This document shows, piece after piece, positions 27,199 through 37,654 of a stretch of 64,000 nucleotides of DNA. The stretch comes from Massilia sp. PAMC28688 (GTDB taxonomy: Bacteria; Pseudomonadota; Gammaproteobacteria; Burkholderiales; Burkholderiaceae_D), in NCBI RefSeq assembly GCF_019443445.1, contig NZ_CP080378.1:372001-436000 (forward strand), given 5' to 3'. Position numbers and translations under genes: made by a program. Each line of letters starts with the position of its first letter. Position 1 is the first letter of the stretch. The notes beneath the pieces were generated by a model. That model was not told where the DNA came from. It saw only the letters and a program-made list of their open reading frames with translations, and did not search any database.

Positions 27199-27373
27199 CG
27201 ATACTCCTGTTATTACGCGTATATTTTCGGTGCATGAATTATGCAAAACTAATTGCAAGTATTCAATACGCCTGCCGCCCCGACGGTCCGATCAGCCGTT
27301 CGGCTCCCGCACGCGGTGCGCAATACCTGCCGTGAAGCGGCACCCTGCCTTCCTGATCTGGCATGGCAAGCCA

Positions 27374-27415
27374 TAAAAAAAACCCGCCGCAGTATGCACC
27401 GGGGCGGGCTTTTTG
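27374..27415 (-). terminator. Rho-independent terminator after clpA
   Basis: On the minus strand GCCCGCC, a loop of about 17 bases, then GGCGGGTTTTTTTT. It lies 14 bp downstream of the clpA stop. The plus-strand reading also has a T run (GGCGGGCTTTTT). Confidence 0.85.
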
Positions 27416-27428
27416 CACATTGATGTGC

Positions 27429-29729
27429 TTACTCGATTTCGACCGTTTCCTGCGGCGCTGCCGGTGGCGGCAGGTCGCCTTCGGGGAAGTCGAGCGTGAC
27501 ATTGTCCTTCTCGTCCATGTCGACCGTGACCTTGCCGCCGTTGACCAGGCGGCCGAACAGCAGCTCGTCGGCCAGGGCCTTGCGGATCAGGTCCTGGATC
27601 AGGCGCGACATCGGGCGTGCACCCATGAGCGGATCGAAGCCTTTCTTGGCCAGGAACTTGCGCAGCGACTCGGTAAAGATGGCCTCGACCTTCTTCTCGT
27701 GCAGCTGCTCTTCGAGCTGCATGAGGAACTTGTCGACCACGCGCAGGATGATTTCCTCGTCCAGCGCACGGAAGCTGATGGTCGCGTCGATCCGGTTGCG
27801 GAACTCGGGCGTGAACATGCGCTTGATGTCGGCCATCTCGTCGCCCTGCGCCTTGGAGTCGGTAAAGCCCATCGAGCGCTTGGTCAGGCTTTCGGCACCG
27901 GCATTGGTGGTCATGATGATGATCACGTTACGGAAGTCAGCCTTGCGCCCATTGTTGTCGGTGAGCGTGCCATGGTCCATCACCTGCAGCAGGATATTGA
28001 AGATATCCGGATGCGCCTTTTCGATCTCGTCGAGCAGCAGCACGGCGTGCGGCTTCTTGGTGATTGCCTCGGTCAGCAGGCCGCCCTGGTCGAAACCAAC
28101 ATAGCCCGGGGGCGCGCCAATGAGACGGCTGACCGCATGCCGCTCCATGTATTCGGACATGTCGAAGCGGATCAGTTCAATGCCCAGGATGAAGGCAAGC
28201 TGCTTGGCCACCTCGGTCTTGCCTACGCCGGTCGGACCGGAGAACAGGAAGGAGCCAATCGGCTTGTCGGTCTTGCCCAGGCCCGCACGCGCCATCTTGA
28301 TCGCTGACGACAGCGCATCGATGGCAGGATCCTGGCCGAACACCACGTTGCGCAGGTCGCGGTCGATGGTCTGCAGCTTGCTGCGGTCGTCCTGGTTGAC
28401 TGTTTGCGGCGGGATGCGCGCGATCTTGGCAATGATGTCCTCGATCTCGGTCTTGCCGATGGTTTTTTTCTGCTTGCTCTTTGGCAGGATGCGCTGGGCA
28501 GCCCCGGCTTCGTCAATGACGTCGATGGCCTTGTCGGGCAGGTGGCGGTCGTTGATGAAGCGCGCCGCCAGTTCGGCCGCCGTCGACAGCGCCGACGATG
28601 AATACTTCACGCCGTGGTGCTCTTCAAAGCGCGACTTGAGGCCGCGCAGGATCTGCACGGTCTGCTCCACGGTTGGCTCGTTGACATCGACTTTCTGGAA
28701 GCGGCGCGACAGCGCGTGGTCTTTCTCAAACACGCCGCGGAACTCGGTATAGGTGGTCGCGCCGATGCATTTGAGCTGGCCGTTGGCAAGCGCAGGCTTG
28801 AGCAAATTCGAAGCGTCCAGCGTGCCGCCGGAGGCCGAACCGGCACCGATGATGGTGTGGATCTCGTCGATGAACAGGATGCCGTGCGGGGTATCCTTGA
28901 GCTGCTTGAGCACCGCCTTGAGGCGCTGTTCAAAGTCGCCCCGGTACTTGGTGCCGGCCAGCAGCGCGCCCATGTCGAGCGAATAGACGACGGCATTTTG
29001 CAGGATTTCAGGCACGTCTTCCTGCGTGATGCGCCACGCCAGGCCTTCGGCGATGGCCGTCTTGCCGACGCCGGCTTCGCCCACCAGCAAGGGATTATTC
29101 TTGCGGCGGCGGCACAGGATCTGGATCACGCGGTCGACTTCATCTTCGCGACCGATCAGAGGATCGATCTTGCCTTCGGAAGCGGACTTGTTCAGGTTTT
29201 GGGTGAACTGGTCGAGCGGGCTTTCCTTGGCCTGGCCTTCGACCTGGGCTTCTTCCACGCCTTCGGACGTCTTTTGCGCTTCGGACTGCTGGTCCTTGCG
29301 CACGCCGTGCGAAATGAAGTTGACCACGTCCAGGCGCGTGACGCCCTGCTGGTGCAGGTAGTACACGGCATGCGAGTCTTTTTCGCCAAAGATGGCCACC
29401 AGCACATTGGCGCCCGTGACTTCCTTTTTGCCATTGGACGCCGACTGCACGTGCATGATGGCGCGCTGGATCACGCGCTGGAAGCCGAGCGTAGGCTGGG
29501 TGTCCACTTCGCCCGTGCCGGGCACGGTGGGCGTGTTGTCGCCAATGAAGTTGGTCAGCGTCTTGCGCAGGTCTTCTATGTTGACAGCACAGGCGCGCAG
29601 GACTTCGGCGGCCGATGGATTGTCGAGTAGCGCCAGCAGCAGGTGCTCAACGGTGATGAATTCATGCCGTGCTTGCCGTGCTTCGACAAAGGCCATGTGT
29701 AGGGAGACTTCGAGTTCCTGCGCGATCAT
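27429..29729 (-). CDS. clpA: ATP-dependent Clp protease ATPase subunit ClpA
   Basis: The 766-residue AAA+ unfoldase delivers substrates to ClpP. Order: Clp N domain (1-145), D1 ATPase with [13 protein letters not shown] and [15 protein letters not shown]2 ATPase with [13 protein letters not shown] and [15 protein letters not shown], ending in an acidic tail. The short linker without the long ClpB coiled coil, plus an adjacent clpS, makes it ClpA. The start at 29729 ([14 protein letters not shown]) has GGAGGAAGT in front and overlaps the clpS stop as ATGA. clpP is not in the window. Confidence 0.96.
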   Translation of the reverse strand: MIAQELEVSLHMAFVEARQARHEFITVEHLLLALLDNPSAAEVLRACAVNIEDLRKTLTNFIGDNTPTVPGTGEVDTQPTLGFQRVIQRAIMHVQSASNGKKEVTGANVLVAIFGEKDSHAVYYLHQQGVTRLDVVNFISHGVRKDQQSEAQKTSEGVEEAQVEGQAKESPLDQFTQNLNKSASEGKIDPLIGREDEVDRVIQILCRRRKNNPLLVGEAGVGKTAIAEGLAWRITQEDVPEILQNAVVYSLDMGALLAGTKYRGDFEQRLKAVLKQLKDTPHGILFIDEIHTIIGAGSASGGTLDASNLLKPALANGQLKCIGATTYTEFRGVFEKDHALSRRFQKVDVNEPTVEQTVQILRGLKSRFEEHHGVKYSSSALSTAAELAARFINDRHLPDKAIDVIDEAGAAQRILPKSKQKKTIGKTEIEDIIAKIARIPPQTVNQDDRSKLQTIDRDLRNVVFGQDPAIDALSSAIKMARAGLGKTDKPIGSFLFSGPTGVGKTEVAKQLAFILGIELIRFDMSEYMERHAVSRLIGAPPGYVGFDQGGLLTEAITKKPHAVLLLDEIEKAHPDIFNILLQVMDHGTLTDNNGRKADFRNVIIIMTTNAGAESLTKRSMGFTDSKAQGDEMADIKRMFTPEFRNRIDATISFRALDEEIILRVVDKFLMQLEEQLHEKKVEAIFTESLRKFLAKKGFDPLMGARPMSRLIQDLIRKALADELLFGRLVNGGKVTVDMDEKDNVTLDFPEGDLPPPAAPQETVEIE

Positions 29730-30028
29730 ACTTCCTCCATCACGCATTGCAGGGGGTGACCTGCCTTGCGCGCATGCGTTAAAACAAACTCCACTTTGGT
29801 ACACGCTATATCTTTTGAAAACACGCCGCACACTCCTTTGCCGTGGCGATGAACAGACAGCATGATCTGCGTGGCCGTCTCGCGGTCTTTATTGAAGTAC
29901 TCCTGGATGACGGCGACCACGAATTCCATGGGCGTATAGTCATCGTTGAGCAGCGCTACCTGGTATAGCGGCGGTGGTTTGACCGTTTGCCGCTCCAGCA
30001 ATTGTTCTGTGTCTTGCTTGGTTGCCAT
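29726..30028 (-). CDS. clpS: ClpA adaptor protein ClpS
   Basis: The 100-residue adaptor recognises N-degron substrates and hands them to ClpA. The core [21 protein letters not shown], the helix with [20 protein letters not shown] and the C-terminal [12 protein letters not shown] are diagnostic. It is translationally coupled to clpA by a 4-base overlap. The first part (about 1-20) is the flexible extension that inhibits ClpA degradation. Confidence 0.96.
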   Translation of the reverse strand: MATKQDTEQLLERQTVKPPPLYQVALLNDDYTPMEFVVAVIQEYFNKDRETATQIMLSVHRHGKGVCGVFSKDIACTKVEFVLTHARKAGHPLQCVMEEV

Positions 30029-30347
30029 ACGCTTATTCTAATGCTTTCAATGTTGATGCATTACGTAAATATCAGGGCATTTACATTTGTTTTCCATATT
30101 ACGCGTTTTCCGGTTATTGCGCAGATGGCGTCCCGCATGCGAAATTCAAGAGTTGGTTTCATGCAGCTCGTGTCAATTTTGGCAAGCATGATACAAAACC
30201 TCTTGACTTCGTTATTTTTTCATCCAACAATGCAGACATTGACTTGTACTTATGTACATTGTTAATAAGAAGAGCAGGCTGAGGAGGGGGCAAAAGAGCT
30301 TCTTGCTTTTATAGCTCACGTGATTGGTTCTTATTTGAAAGTTCTTT
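30029..30347. other. Divergent spacer between clpS and cspA
   Basis: This 319-bp A+T-rich stretch has no coding frame of credible composition. It contains the probable cspA promoter at 30239-30267, followed by an 80-bp leader before the cspA ATG. A leader of this kind is usual for cold-shock genes. The clpS promoter on the minus strand could not be placed. Confidence 0.5.
30239..30267 (+). promoter_or_regulatory. Probable cspA promoter
   Basis: TTGACT at 30239-30244 and TTAATA at 30262-30267 with 17-bp spacing. The resulting transcript would have a leader of roughly 75 nt, consistent with cold-shock mRNAs. Confidence 0.5.
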
Positions 30348-30551
30348 ATGGCAACAGGTACAGTTAAGTGGTTCAATGATTCCAAAGGTTTTGGCTTCAT
30401 CACCCCAGATGACGGCGGCGAAGATCTGTTCGCGCACTTTTCCGCAATCAACATGAACGGTTTCAAGACCCTCAAAGAAGGTCAAAAAGTTCAATTCGAA
30501 GTCACGCAAGGCCCTAAAGGCAAGCAAGCTTCCAACATCCAGGCTGCTTAA
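30348..30551 (+). CDS. cspA: Cold-shock protein CspA family
   Basis: The 67-residue protein is a single cold-shock domain with both RNA-binding motifs: [14 protein letters not shown] (RNP1) and DLFAHFSAI (RNP2). It binds single-stranded nucleic acid and acts as an RNA chaperone. Length and sequence are normal. The ribosome-binding site is weak (GAAAG), as is often seen where leader folding controls translation. A strong terminator follows. Confidence 0.96.
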   Translation: MATGTVKWFNDSKGFGFITPDDGGEDLFAHFSAINMNGFKTLKEGQKVQFEVTQGPKGKQASNIQAA

Positions 30552-30565
30552 GCATCCCCGCATGT

Positions 30566-30596
30566 AAAAACCCCGCTTGCGAGCGGGGTTTTTTTA
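30566..30596 (+). terminator. Rho-independent terminator after cspA
   Basis: AACCCCGCTTGCGAGCGGGGTTTTTTT forms a perfect stem with a T run, starting about 15 bp after the cspA stop. Confidence 0.92.
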
Positions 30597-30698
30597 TGGG
30601 CGCGGCGCGCTTTCCCGCACGCCTGCGGCGGGCGTCGAAGACTGCGTGCCATGCCGCCAAGCCTGCGCGCCATGGGGCAAGGGCGGGGGCCCCGACGC

Positions 30699-32654
30699 TC
30701 ACGCCTGGCGCAGCTTCTTGAGGATTTCAGCCATGCGGTACGGCTTGCCGATCAGCTGGAAGCGGGAGATGTCCGTGATCCGGCTGGCCAGCTCGGGCGC
30801 CGCGTAGCCCGACACCAGCAGGATCTTCAGCTCCGGCCTGAGCTTGAGCGCTTCCATGCCCAGTTCATAGCCGTTCATGCCGGGCATGACGACATCTGAC
30901 AGCATCACGTCGATGTCGGGCATGCGGCGCAGGATCGCCAGCGCTTCGGCCCCGCTGTTGGCCGAGAAGACGTCGTAACCCATGCTCTTGAACAGCTCCA
31001 CCGCAATATCGAGCACTTCCGGCTGGTCATCGACGATCAGCGCCTTGTCATTGCCGCTGTTGGTTTCGGCGGAGGCTCCCTCCTCGCCCTCGCCCATGAC
31101 CAGCATGGGAAAATACATGGAGATGCAGGTGCCCTCTCCCGCTTCGCTGGCAATCTGCAGCGCGCCACCCGATTGCTGCACCAGGCCGTAAGCCTGCGAC
31201 AGGCCCAGTCCCGTCCCCTTGCCCACCGGCTTGGTGGTAAAGAAGGGCTCCACCGCGCGTGCCCGTACCTCGGGGTCCATGCCGGTGCCGCTATCCTTGA
31301 CCGTCATGACCAGATAGCGCCCGGCGGCCAGCTGCGTGACCTCGTGCTCGTCCAGCGTCACCACTGCGGTGGAAACGGCAAGCGTGCCGCCGTGCGGCAT
31401 GGCGTCGCGCGCATTCGATACCAGGTTGAGGACGGCCGCTTCGAACTGGGCCGCATCGATGTGCACCAGATTGGCCGCCTGGCACAGGGCCAGCTCGAAA
31501 CGCACATCCGGCCCGGCCGCGCGGCGCAGGATGGCCTCGAATTTCTGGATCAGCTTATTGAGGTTGTAATCATCCTGCACCAGTGGCTGCTGGCGCGCGA
31601 ACGAGAGCAGCTGCTGGGTCAGCGTGGCGCCGCGCTGGGCTGCGCGCTGGATGCTCTCCAGGACCTTCTGTCCGCCCGGAGAACGCACCTCGCGCGCCAG
31701 CAGTTCGGACCCGCTCACGATCACATTGAGCAGGTTATTGAAGTCGTGGGCCACGCCGCCGGTGAGCTTGCCGATGGCTTCAAGCTTTTGCGACTGGAAC
31801 AGTGCCTCGCGCGTGCGCTCCAGGGTGGCGGCCGCGTCGCGCCGCTCGGTGATGTCGCGCGTGATCTTGGCAAAGCCGAGCAGGCGCCCGCCGGCATCGC
31901 GAATGGCGTCAATGACCACATGCGACCAGAAGCGCGTGCCATCCTTGCGCACGCGCCAGCCTTCGCTCTCGATGCGGCCTTCGCGCTCGGCCGTGGCCAG
32001 CGCGCGCTGAGGCAGGCCGGCAGCGCGGTCGCCCTCGGTGTAAAAGCGCGAAAAATGCGAGCCGACCACTTCGTCGGCGCGGTAACCCTTGATCCGTTCG
32101 GCACCGGCATTCCAGTTCGACACCACGCCTTCGGGGCTGAGCATGTAGATGGCATAGTCGGTCACCCCCTGCACCAGCAGGCGGAACTGCTCTTCGCTGG
32201 CGCGCAATTCATCCTGGGCGCGCTTGCGCTCGGTGAGGTCGCGCGTGATCTTGGCAAAGCCGAGCAGCTCGCCGTGCTCGTCGCGCACCGCATCAAGGAC
32301 CACGCTGGCCCAGAAGCGGGTGCCGTCGCGGCGCATGCGCCAGCCCTCTTCCTCGAACTTGCCTTCGGTGGCCGCCGTGTGCAGGGCCCGGGCCGGCTTG
32401 CCGCTGGCGCGGTCTTCATCAGTATAAAAGCGCGAGAAATGTTCGCCGATGATGTCTTCGGCGCGGTACTGCTTGAAGCGTTCCGCGCCGGCGTTCCAGC
32501 TCACCACCGTGCCGGCAGGCGAGAGGGCGTAGATCGCATAATCGGTGACACTGGCAACAAAGCGTGCCAGGCGCCCCGCCTCATCGGCCGGACCGCGCGC
32601 GCTCGGCGGATTGCCCGGGGGCGAGGAGGACGGGTCCGATGAAGGTGCAGACAT
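30699..32654 (-). CDS. PAS-containing hybrid sensor histidine kinase
   Basis: The 651-residue cytoplasmic protein has two similar PAS domains (about 33-145 and 158-270; [20 protein letters not shown] and [20 protein letters not shown]). A dimerisation/phosphoacceptor helix follows ([17 protein letters not shown], His in the H box), then HATPase_c ([30 protein letters not shown]) and a C-terminal receiver ([15 protein letters not shown] with Asp; GKPYR with Lys). No membrane helix is present, so the signal is probably intracellular, perhaps redox or oxygen through PAS. No output regulator is adjacent. The alanine/proline/serine-rich first 25 residues are likely disordered. Confidence 0.9.
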   Translation of the reverse strand: MSAPSSDPSSSPPGNPPSARGPADEAGRLARFVASVTDYAIYALSPAGTVVSWNAGAERFKQYRAEDIIGEHFSRFYTDEDRASGKPARALHTAATEGKFEEEGWRMRRDGTRFWASVVLDAVRDEHGELLGFAKITRDLTERKRAQDELRASEEQFRLLVQGVTDYAIYMLSPEGVVSNWNAGAERIKGYRADEVVGSHFSRFYTEGDRAAGLPQRALATAEREGRIESEGWRVRKDGTRFWSHVVIDAIRDAGGRLLGFAKITRDITERRDAAATLERTREALFQSQKLEAIGKLTGGVAHDFNNLLNVIVSGSELLAREVRSPGGQKVLESIQRAAQRGATLTQQLLSFARQQPLVQDDYNLNKLIQKFEAILRRAAGPDVRFELALCQAANLVHIDAAQFEAAVLNLVSNARDAMPHGGTLAVSTAVVTLDEHEVTQLAAGRYLVMTVKDSGTGMDPEVRARAVEPFFTTKPVGKGTGLGLSQAYGLVQQSGGALQIASEAGEGTCISMYFPMLVMGEGEEGASAETNSGNDKALIVDDQPEVLDIAVELFKSMGYDVFSANSGAEALAILRRMPDIDVMLSDVVMPGMNGYELGMEALKLRPELKILLVSGYAAPELASRITDISRFQLIGKPYRMAEILKKLRQA

Positions 32655-32759
32655 GGCGGCGGCTGGTCAAGTTGAGAGGTTGCCAAGTGTACATCATGAT
32701 GACTTTTTGTCCCACCCCGCACGCAGGCAATCGGGCGCCCCTTCTGCCAACAGGCCGCC

Positions 32760-33224
32760 TTACGGCGCGGTGAAGGTCAGCGAGGCCAGCAGGGGCGCAA
32801 AAAAAGCCCGGCTGGCGGCCAGATCGCCACATGCATCATCGTGAAATACTGCGCGCACGGTCTTGCCCTCGCGCGCCAGGATCTTGGTGGTCATGCGGCA
32901 CTCGGCCACCTGGTCATAGCTGTCGAGAATGGCGATGCAGTGCTGGCCGTCGCAGTCGAGGCGCTGTTCCAGCACGCGCCAGGCGCACTCTTCCATATGG
33001 GTGAGCTTGTTCAGGTCGGCCGCCAGGAATGATTCTGCCATTTCCCGCGGCGGCAGGGCCTGGCCGGGCGACGCCGTCCAGGTGGCGATGTACATGCCGC
33101 GGCTGCCGTCGCCGGACTCGAAATACAGGCCCGTATCGGGATCGTCGGTACTGGTCCAGTCGGCCGGCAATTGCACCGTCCAGGTGGGGTTTGAAATTGT
33201 CTGCGTGCTGGTGCTCTCGCTCAT
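32760..33224 (-). CDS. Conserved hypothetical protein
   Basis: The 154-residue soluble protein reads as an alternating beta/alpha domain: WTVQLPADWTSTDDPDTGLYF, MYIATWTASPGQALPPREMA, then a C-terminal FFAPLLASLTF. The pattern PADW...FES.DGSRGMYI recalls small photosystem-related/DcrB-like folds, but I cannot assign a family. No signal peptide. The ATG at 33224 has GGAG 9 bp upstream; a start 30 bp further upstream would overlap the icd terminator. Confidence 0.7.
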   Translation of the reverse strand: MSESTSTQTISNPTWTVQLPADWTSTDDPDTGLYFESGDGSRGMYIATWTASPGQALPPREMAESFLAADLNKLTHMEECAWRVLEQRLDCDGQHCIAILDSYDQVAECRMTTKILAREGKTVRAVFHDDACGDLAASRAFFAPLLASLTFTAP

Positions 33225-33236
33225 GGCAATGCTCCA

Positions 33237-33277
33237 AAAGAAAAAAGGCCCCACTCCCTGGACAGAGAGCAGGGCCT
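33237..33277 (-). terminator. Rho-independent terminator after icd
   Basis: On the minus strand AGGCCC, a long loop, then GGGCCTTTTTTC. It lies between icd (stop at 33291) and the downstream gene. Confidence 0.75.
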
Positions 33278-33290
33278 GGTCGCATGGGAT

Positions 33291-34544
33291 TTACATCTGT
33301 TCGATCATCACATCGCCAAAGCCCGAGCACGACACCTGGGTGGCGCCTTCCATCAGGCGCGCGAAGTCATAGGTGACTTTCTTGCTGGCGATCGACTTTT
33401 GCATCGAGTCGATGATGAGGTCGGCCGCTTCGGTCCAGCCCATGTGGCGCAGCATCATTTCAGCCGACAGGATCAGCGAACCGGGATTCACATAGTCCTT
33501 GCCCGCATATTTGGGCGCCGTGCCATGGGTCGCTTCGAACATGGCGACCGAATCGGACAGGTTGGCACCGGGGGCAATGCCGATACCGCCCACCTGGGCT
33601 GCCAGCGCATCCGAAATATAGTCGCCATTCAGGTTCAGTGTGGCAATCACGCTGTACTCTGCCGGACGGAGCAGGATTTGCTGCAGGAAGGCGTCGGCAA
33701 TCGAATCCTTGATCACGATCTCGCGCCCCGTCTTGGGGTTCTTGAACTTGCACCATGGACCGCCATCAATCAGCTCGGCGCCAAATTCCTTTTGCGCCAG
33801 CGCGTAGGCCCAGTCACGGAAGCCACCTTCGGTGTACTTCATGATATTGCCCTTGTGGACAATGGTGACCGATGGCTTGTCATTGTCGATCGCGTACTGG
33901 ATCGCCTTGCGCACCAGGCGCTCGGTGCCTTCGATCGAGACCGGCTTGATGCCCAGGCCCGAGGTTGCCGGGAAACGGATCTTGGTCACGCCCATTTCCT
34001 TGACCAGGAAGTCCATCAGCTTCTTGGCCCCTTCCGACCCCTGCTGGTATTCAATACCGGCGTAGATGTCTTCGGAATTCTCGCGGAAGATCACCATGTC
34101 GGTCTTTTCCGGCTCTTTCACGGGCGAAGGCACGCCGGTGAAATAGCGTACCGGCCGCAGGCACACGTACAGGTCGAGCTGCTGGCGCAGGGCCACATTG
34201 AGCGAGCGGATGCCGCCGCCAACGGGCGTGGTGAGCGGGCCCTTGATGGAGACCACGTAATCCTTGAGCACCTCGAGCGTTTCTTCCGGCAGCCACACGT
34301 CGGGGCCATACACGGTGGTGGACTTTTCGCCGGCGAAAATCTCCATCCAGCTGATCTTGCGCTTGCCGCCATAGGCTTTTTCCACGGCCGCGTCGACGAC
34401 CTTGATCATCACAGGACTGATATCGACCCCGGTGCCATCGCCTTCGATATAGGGAATGACCGGGTTATCTGGTACATTCAGCGAAAAATCGGCATTGACG
34501 GTGATTTTCTGGCCGTCAGCAGGTACTTTGATATGTTGAAACAT
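33291..34544 (-). CDS. icd: NADP-dependent isocitrate dehydrogenase
   Basis: The 417-residue TCA-cycle enzyme oxidatively decarboxylates isocitrate to 2-oxoglutarate. The family segments are present: [28 protein letters not shown], the [15 protein letters not shown] region and [13 protein letters not shown] near the C-terminus. The length matches the E. coli type. GGAG precedes the ATG at 34544 ([12 protein letters not shown]). It is divergent from the pseudouridine synthase gene and is followed by its own terminator. Confidence 0.96.
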   Translation of the reverse strand: MFQHIKVPADGQKITVNADFSLNVPDNPVIPYIEGDGTGVDISPVMIKVVDAAVEKAYGGKRKISWMEIFAGEKSTTVYGPDVWLPEETLEVLKDYVVSIKGPLTTPVGGGIRSLNVALRQQLDLYVCLRPVRYFTGVPSPVKEPEKTDMVIFRENSEDIYAGIEYQQGSEGAKKLMDFLVKEMGVTKIRFPATSGLGIKPVSIEGTERLVRKAIQYAIDNDKPSVTIVHKGNIMKYTEGGFRDWAYALAQKEFGAELIDGGPWCKFKNPKTGREIVIKDSIADAFLQQILLRPAEYSVIATLNLNGDYISDALAAQVGGIGIAPGANLSDSVAMFEATHGTAPKYAGKDYVNPGSLILSAEMMLRHMGWTEAADLIIDSMQKSIASKKVTYDFARLMEGATQVSCSGFGDVMIEQM

Positions 34545-34668
34545 CGTGATCTCCGAAGTGGACGTGGTGCAGGCGGCACATGGCACGCCGGGCATGTTCT
34601 GTATGTGATTTCACTAAAACCAACGAGAAGTCTTCTATAAGACCTAAGACCCGCGTTCCGCATTATGC

Positions 34669-34685
34669 CCCAGTATTTTACTGGG
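34669..34685. promoter_or_regulatory. Palindrome in the icd / rluE spacer
   Basis: CCCAGTATTTTACTGGG is a perfect 7-3-7 inverted repeat about 125 bp from the icd start and 67 bp from the pseudouridine synthase start. It could be an operator; no factor is assigned. Confidence 0.35.
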
Positions 34686-34751
34686 CGCTACGATTTTGCG
34701 ACACTGGCAATCAGGTTGAAAGCTTAACATTTTCCCGACTGGCGCCCCATT

Positions 34752-35312
34752 ATGCCCCTCATTTTGTTTAACAAGCCGTTCCAGGTGCTGTGCCAGTTTT
34801 CGCGCCAGGAAGGCCGGCAATGCCTGGCCGACTACATCAAGACGCCCAACATCTACCCCGCCGGCCGGCTCGACGCCGACAGCGAAGGCTTGATGCTGCT
34901 CACCGACGACGGCAAGCTGCAGCACCTCATCGCTCACCCCGACCACAAGGAAGCGAAGACTTACCTGGTGCAGGTGGAAGGCAGATGCACTTCCCAGGCG
35001 CTGGCCAGGCTGCAGGCGCCGATCGACCTAGGCGACTTTGTCACCAAGCCGTGCCAGGCGGTACAGATTGCCGAGCCGGGGTGGCTGTGGCCGCGCAACC
35101 CGCCGATTCGCACGCGCGCGGACGCGCCCACGAGCTGGATCGCGATGACCTTACAGGAAGGGAAGAACCGCCAGGTGCGGCGCATGACGGCGGCCGTGGG
35201 CCTGCCCACGCTGCGCCTGGTGCGCAGCAGCATCGGGCCGTTTTCGCTGGCGACCCACCCGCTCATGCCGGGCGACTACATGGCAGTCGATGCGGGCGGG
35301 GTGCGCGCATAG
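34752..35312 (+). CDS. rluE: 23S rRNA pseudouridine synthase, RluE type
   Basis: The 186-residue member of the RsuA/RluB/RluE family lacks the N-terminal S4 domain, as RluE does. The catalytic motif YPAGRLDADSEGLMLLTDDG contains the active-site Asp, and GKNRQVRRMTAAVGLPTLRL is the family's second motif. RluE modifies U2457 in E. coli 23S rRNA. No Shine-Dalgarno sequence precedes the ATG. Confidence 0.88.
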   Translation: MPLILFNKPFQVLCQFSRQEGRQCLADYIKTPNIYPAGRLDADSEGLMLLTDDGKLQHLIAHPDHKEAKTYLVQVEGRCTSQALARLQAPIDLGDFVTKPCQAVQIAEPGWLWPRNPPIRTRADAPTSWIAMTLQEGKNRQVRRMTAAVGLPTLRLVRSSIGPFSLATHPLMPGDYMAVDAGGVRA

Positions 35313-35337
35313 CGCCGGAAGGCGGCACGGCAAAGCG

Positions 35338-35371
35338 AAAAACCCGCGATGACCATAGTCAGGCGGGTTTT
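35338..35371. terminator. Bidirectional terminator between rluE and rpsT
   Basis: AAAAACCCGC, a 15-base loop, then GCGGGTTTTTT. The stem carries A and T runs on both sides, so it can end transcripts from either converging gene. Confidence 0.88.
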
Positions 35372-35424
35372 TTACATCACGTACACTGGCAGTGGCGGAA
35401 CCAGGTCCGCCGGGCGCGCTGGAT

Positions 35425-35706
35425 TTAAGCGGCGGCTGCTGGGACCGACATTGCCTTCATGGCAGCGGCCAGGCGGCTCTTGTGGCGAGCTGCCTTGTTC
35501 TTGTGGATGATTTTCTTGTCAGCGATGCTGTCGATCTTCGATACCGAAGTCTTGAAGATGTTTGCCGCTGCATCCTTGTCGCCGGCCTGGATGGCCTTGC
35601 GAACTGCCTTGATTGCGGTGCGCAGGGTCGAACGCTGCGACGAATTGTGAGCGTTTTGCTTAACTGCTTGACGAGCGCGCTTGCGCGCTTGTGCGGTATT
35701 TGCCAT
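35425..35706 (-). CDS. rpsT: 30S ribosomal protein S20
   Basis: The 93-residue highly basic, alanine-rich helical protein starts [20 protein letters not shown], typical of S20. It binds 16S rRNA early in 30S assembly. It is divergent from murJ, a common arrangement in betaproteobacteria. Confidence 0.97.
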   Translation of the reverse strand: MANTAQARKRARQAVKQNAHNSSQRSTLRTAIKAVRKAIQAGDKDAAANIFKTSVSKIDSIADKKIIHKNKAARHKSRLAAAMKAMSVPAAAA

Positions 35707-35907
35707 GGAATTTCCTAGATCGGGTCAAGTTGCGTTGGCAAACATAAGCGTCTGCCCAACATTAGTGTTCTGCGTAACAGAATTCTGTACAGCCTTCGAT
35801 TATAGCGAGTTATTCCGTCAAGGGCAATTCCTAAATTGCAGCCCCGGAAAAGCGCTGTCGCGCCCCGAGCAGGCTGCAAAGCAGTCAGGAATGCAATGCC
35901 GCCACGC

Positions 35908-35913
35908 TATAAT
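35908..35913 (+). promoter_or_regulatory. Candidate -10 element of murJ
   Basis: TATAAT ends 8 bp before the murJ ATG, and no Shine-Dalgarno sequence precedes that ATG. Initiation at the usual distance would begin at or within a base or two of the start codon, suggesting a leaderless mRNA. Confidence 0.5.
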
Positions 35914-35921
35914 TCTGCCCC

Positions 35922-37472
35922 ATGAACCTGCTCAAGACCCTCGCTGCCATTTCCAGCATGACCATGCTGTCCCGAATCACAGGACTGTTGCGCGAGAGCC
36001 TGATGGCACGCGCATTCGGTTCCGGCGTGTTCATGGATGCCTTCATTGTCGCCTTCCGCCTGCCCAACCTGCTGCGCCGCCTGTTTGCCGAAGGCGCCTT
36101 TTCCCAGGCGTTCGTCCCGCTGTTATCGGAATATAAAACCAAAAATGGCGAGGCCGACACCAAGAATCTCGTGGACCAGGCCGCCACCTTCCTGGTCTGG
36201 GCCACGGTCCTCATCAGCGTGCTCGGTATCGTCGGCGCGCCCCTGCTGATCAGCCTGATCACCGATCCGGACAGCCAGACGCCGGAAAGCCGCGACGCCA
36301 CCATCTGGATGACGCGCTTCATGTTCCCCTACATCGTGTGCATGTCCTTCGTGGCCATGGCGGGCGGCATTCTCAACACCTGGCGACAATTCAAGATCCC
36401 GGCGTTCACCCCCGTATTGCTGAACCTGTCGTCGATCTTCGGTTCACTGGTGCTCTACAAATATACCTCGCTGCCCATTTACGGCCTGGCAGTGGCGGTG
36501 ATGCTCGGTGGCCTGCTGCAGGTGGGCCTGCAGATTCCGGCCCTGCTCAAGATCGGCATGCTGCCGCGCCTGTCCATGAATCCCCTGCGCGCCCTGCGCG
36601 ACGTGGGCGTGCGCCGGATTCTCAAGCAAATGGTGCCGGCATTGATGGGCGTGGGCGCGGCCCAGGTCAGCCTGCTCATCAATACCGCCATTGCCAGCAG
36701 CCTGGGCCCGGGCAGCGTGTCCTCGCTCAACTGGGCCGACCGTCTGATGGAGTTTCCCACTGCCATGCTCGGCGTAGCGCTGGGCACCATCCTGATGCCC
36801 GGCCTGGCCAAGGCCAATGCCGGCGGCGACAGCGAGGAATACTCGGGGCTGCTCAACTGGGGCCTGCGCCTGACCTTCCTGCTGGCCCTGCCCTCTGCCG
36901 TGGGCCTGGCCATCCTCGCCACGCCCGTGCTCGCTACTGTGCTCAACTACGGCAACTTCAGCGCCGCCGCCACCGAGGCTGCCTCTGCGCCGCTGATAGC
37001 ATACTGCGTCAGCCTGATCGGCATCATCGCCGTCAAGACCCTCACCCCCGCCTTTTTTGCGCGCCAGGATTTCCAGACGCCGCTGCGCATCGCCATTGGC
37101 GTGGTGGTGGCCGTGCAGCTGATGAACCTGGTGTTCGTGCCGGCCCTGGGCGTGGCCGGCCTGGCCCTGTCGATTGGCGTGGGCGCCTGCATCAATGCCC
37201 TGTGCCTGTATGTGCTGCTGCGCAAGCGCGGCATCTTCAAGCCGCAGCCGGGCTGGATCATGTTCTTCATCAAGCTGGCCCTGGCTGTGACGGTGATGGG
37301 CGCGATCGGCTGGTATGCCAGCGCCCAGTACGTGTGGACCGGGCCGCAGGTCAATGGCTGGCTGCGGGCGGGACTGCTCACCGCCATCATCAGCACCTGC
37401 ATGGTGGCCTATTTCGGCGTGCTGGGGGTACTGGGATTCCGGGTGCGCGACTTCAAGCGCACCGGCCGCTAG
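35922..37472 (+). CDS. murJ: Lipid II flippase MurJ
   Basis: The 516-residue inner-membrane protein of the MOP superfamily has about 14 predicted helices. It starts MNLLKTLAAISSMTMLSRIT, followed by the MurJ signature FVAFRLPNLLRRLFAEGAFSQAFVP with variations (here AFRLPNLLRRLFAEGAFSQA). MurJ moves lipid II to the periplasmic face for peptidoglycan synthesis. The gene is probably read from a TATAAT just upstream. Its stop codon lies next to the left edge of the accessory island at 37.47-42.26 kb. Confidence 0.96.
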   Translation: MNLLKTLAAISSMTMLSRITGLLRESLMARAFGSGVFMDAFIVAFRLPNLLRRLFAEGAFSQAFVPLLSEYKTKNGEADTKNLVDQAATFLVWATVLISVLGIVGAPLLISLITDPDSQTPESRDATIWMTRFMFPYIVCMSFVAMAGGILNTWRQFKIPAFTPVLLNLSSIFGSLVLYKYTSLPIYGLAVAVMLGGLLQVGLQIPALLKIGMLPRLSMNPLRALRDVGVRRILKQMVPALMGVGAAQVSLLINTAIASSLGPGSVSSLNWADRLMEFPTAMLGVALGTILMPGLAKANAGGDSEEYSGLLNWGLRLTFLLALPSAVGLAILATPVLATVLNYGNFSAAATEAASAPLIAYCVSLIGIIAVKTLTPAFFARQDFQTPLRIAIGVVVAVQLMNLVFVPALGVAGLALSIGVGACINALCLYVLLRKRGIFKPQPGWIMFFIKLALAVTVMGAIGWYASAQYVWTGPQVNGWLRAGLLTAIISTCMVAYFGVLGVLGFRVRDFKRTGR

Positions 37473-37489
37473 GCGCAGGTGACTGGGAA

Positions 37490-37614
37490 GAATAAAGTCG
37501 GTCGGACTCGCCAAGGATAAGTCGTTGATTTCGCGGCAGGCCAGCTCCAGGTAAAGTCGGTCGGGGCCTCCGTCTTGCTAAGGCGAGAGCTACCCGAACA
37601 ATAAAGTCGGTCGG
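37490..37614 (+). repeat. Left array: three direct copies of (A)ATAAAGTCGGTCGG
   Basis: Copies at 37491-37505, 37552-37564 (TAAAGTCGGTCGG) and 37600-37614. A degenerate GATAAGTCGTTG lies at 37516. Copy spacing is about 60 and 50 bp. Confidence 0.9.
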
Positions 37615-37654
37615 GCCGTGAGTCAGCTTTCGCCCCCTACCAGTCGTTCGACTT

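Noticed and set aside
31173..32642. 489-residue plus-strand frame opposite the hybrid histidine kinase
   Set aside because: Antisense shadow; the kinase on the minus strand has all expected motifs.
36338..37514. Frames of 385 and 356 residues overlapping murJ
   Set aside because: Both are shadows of murJ in other frames; murJ accounts for the region fully.
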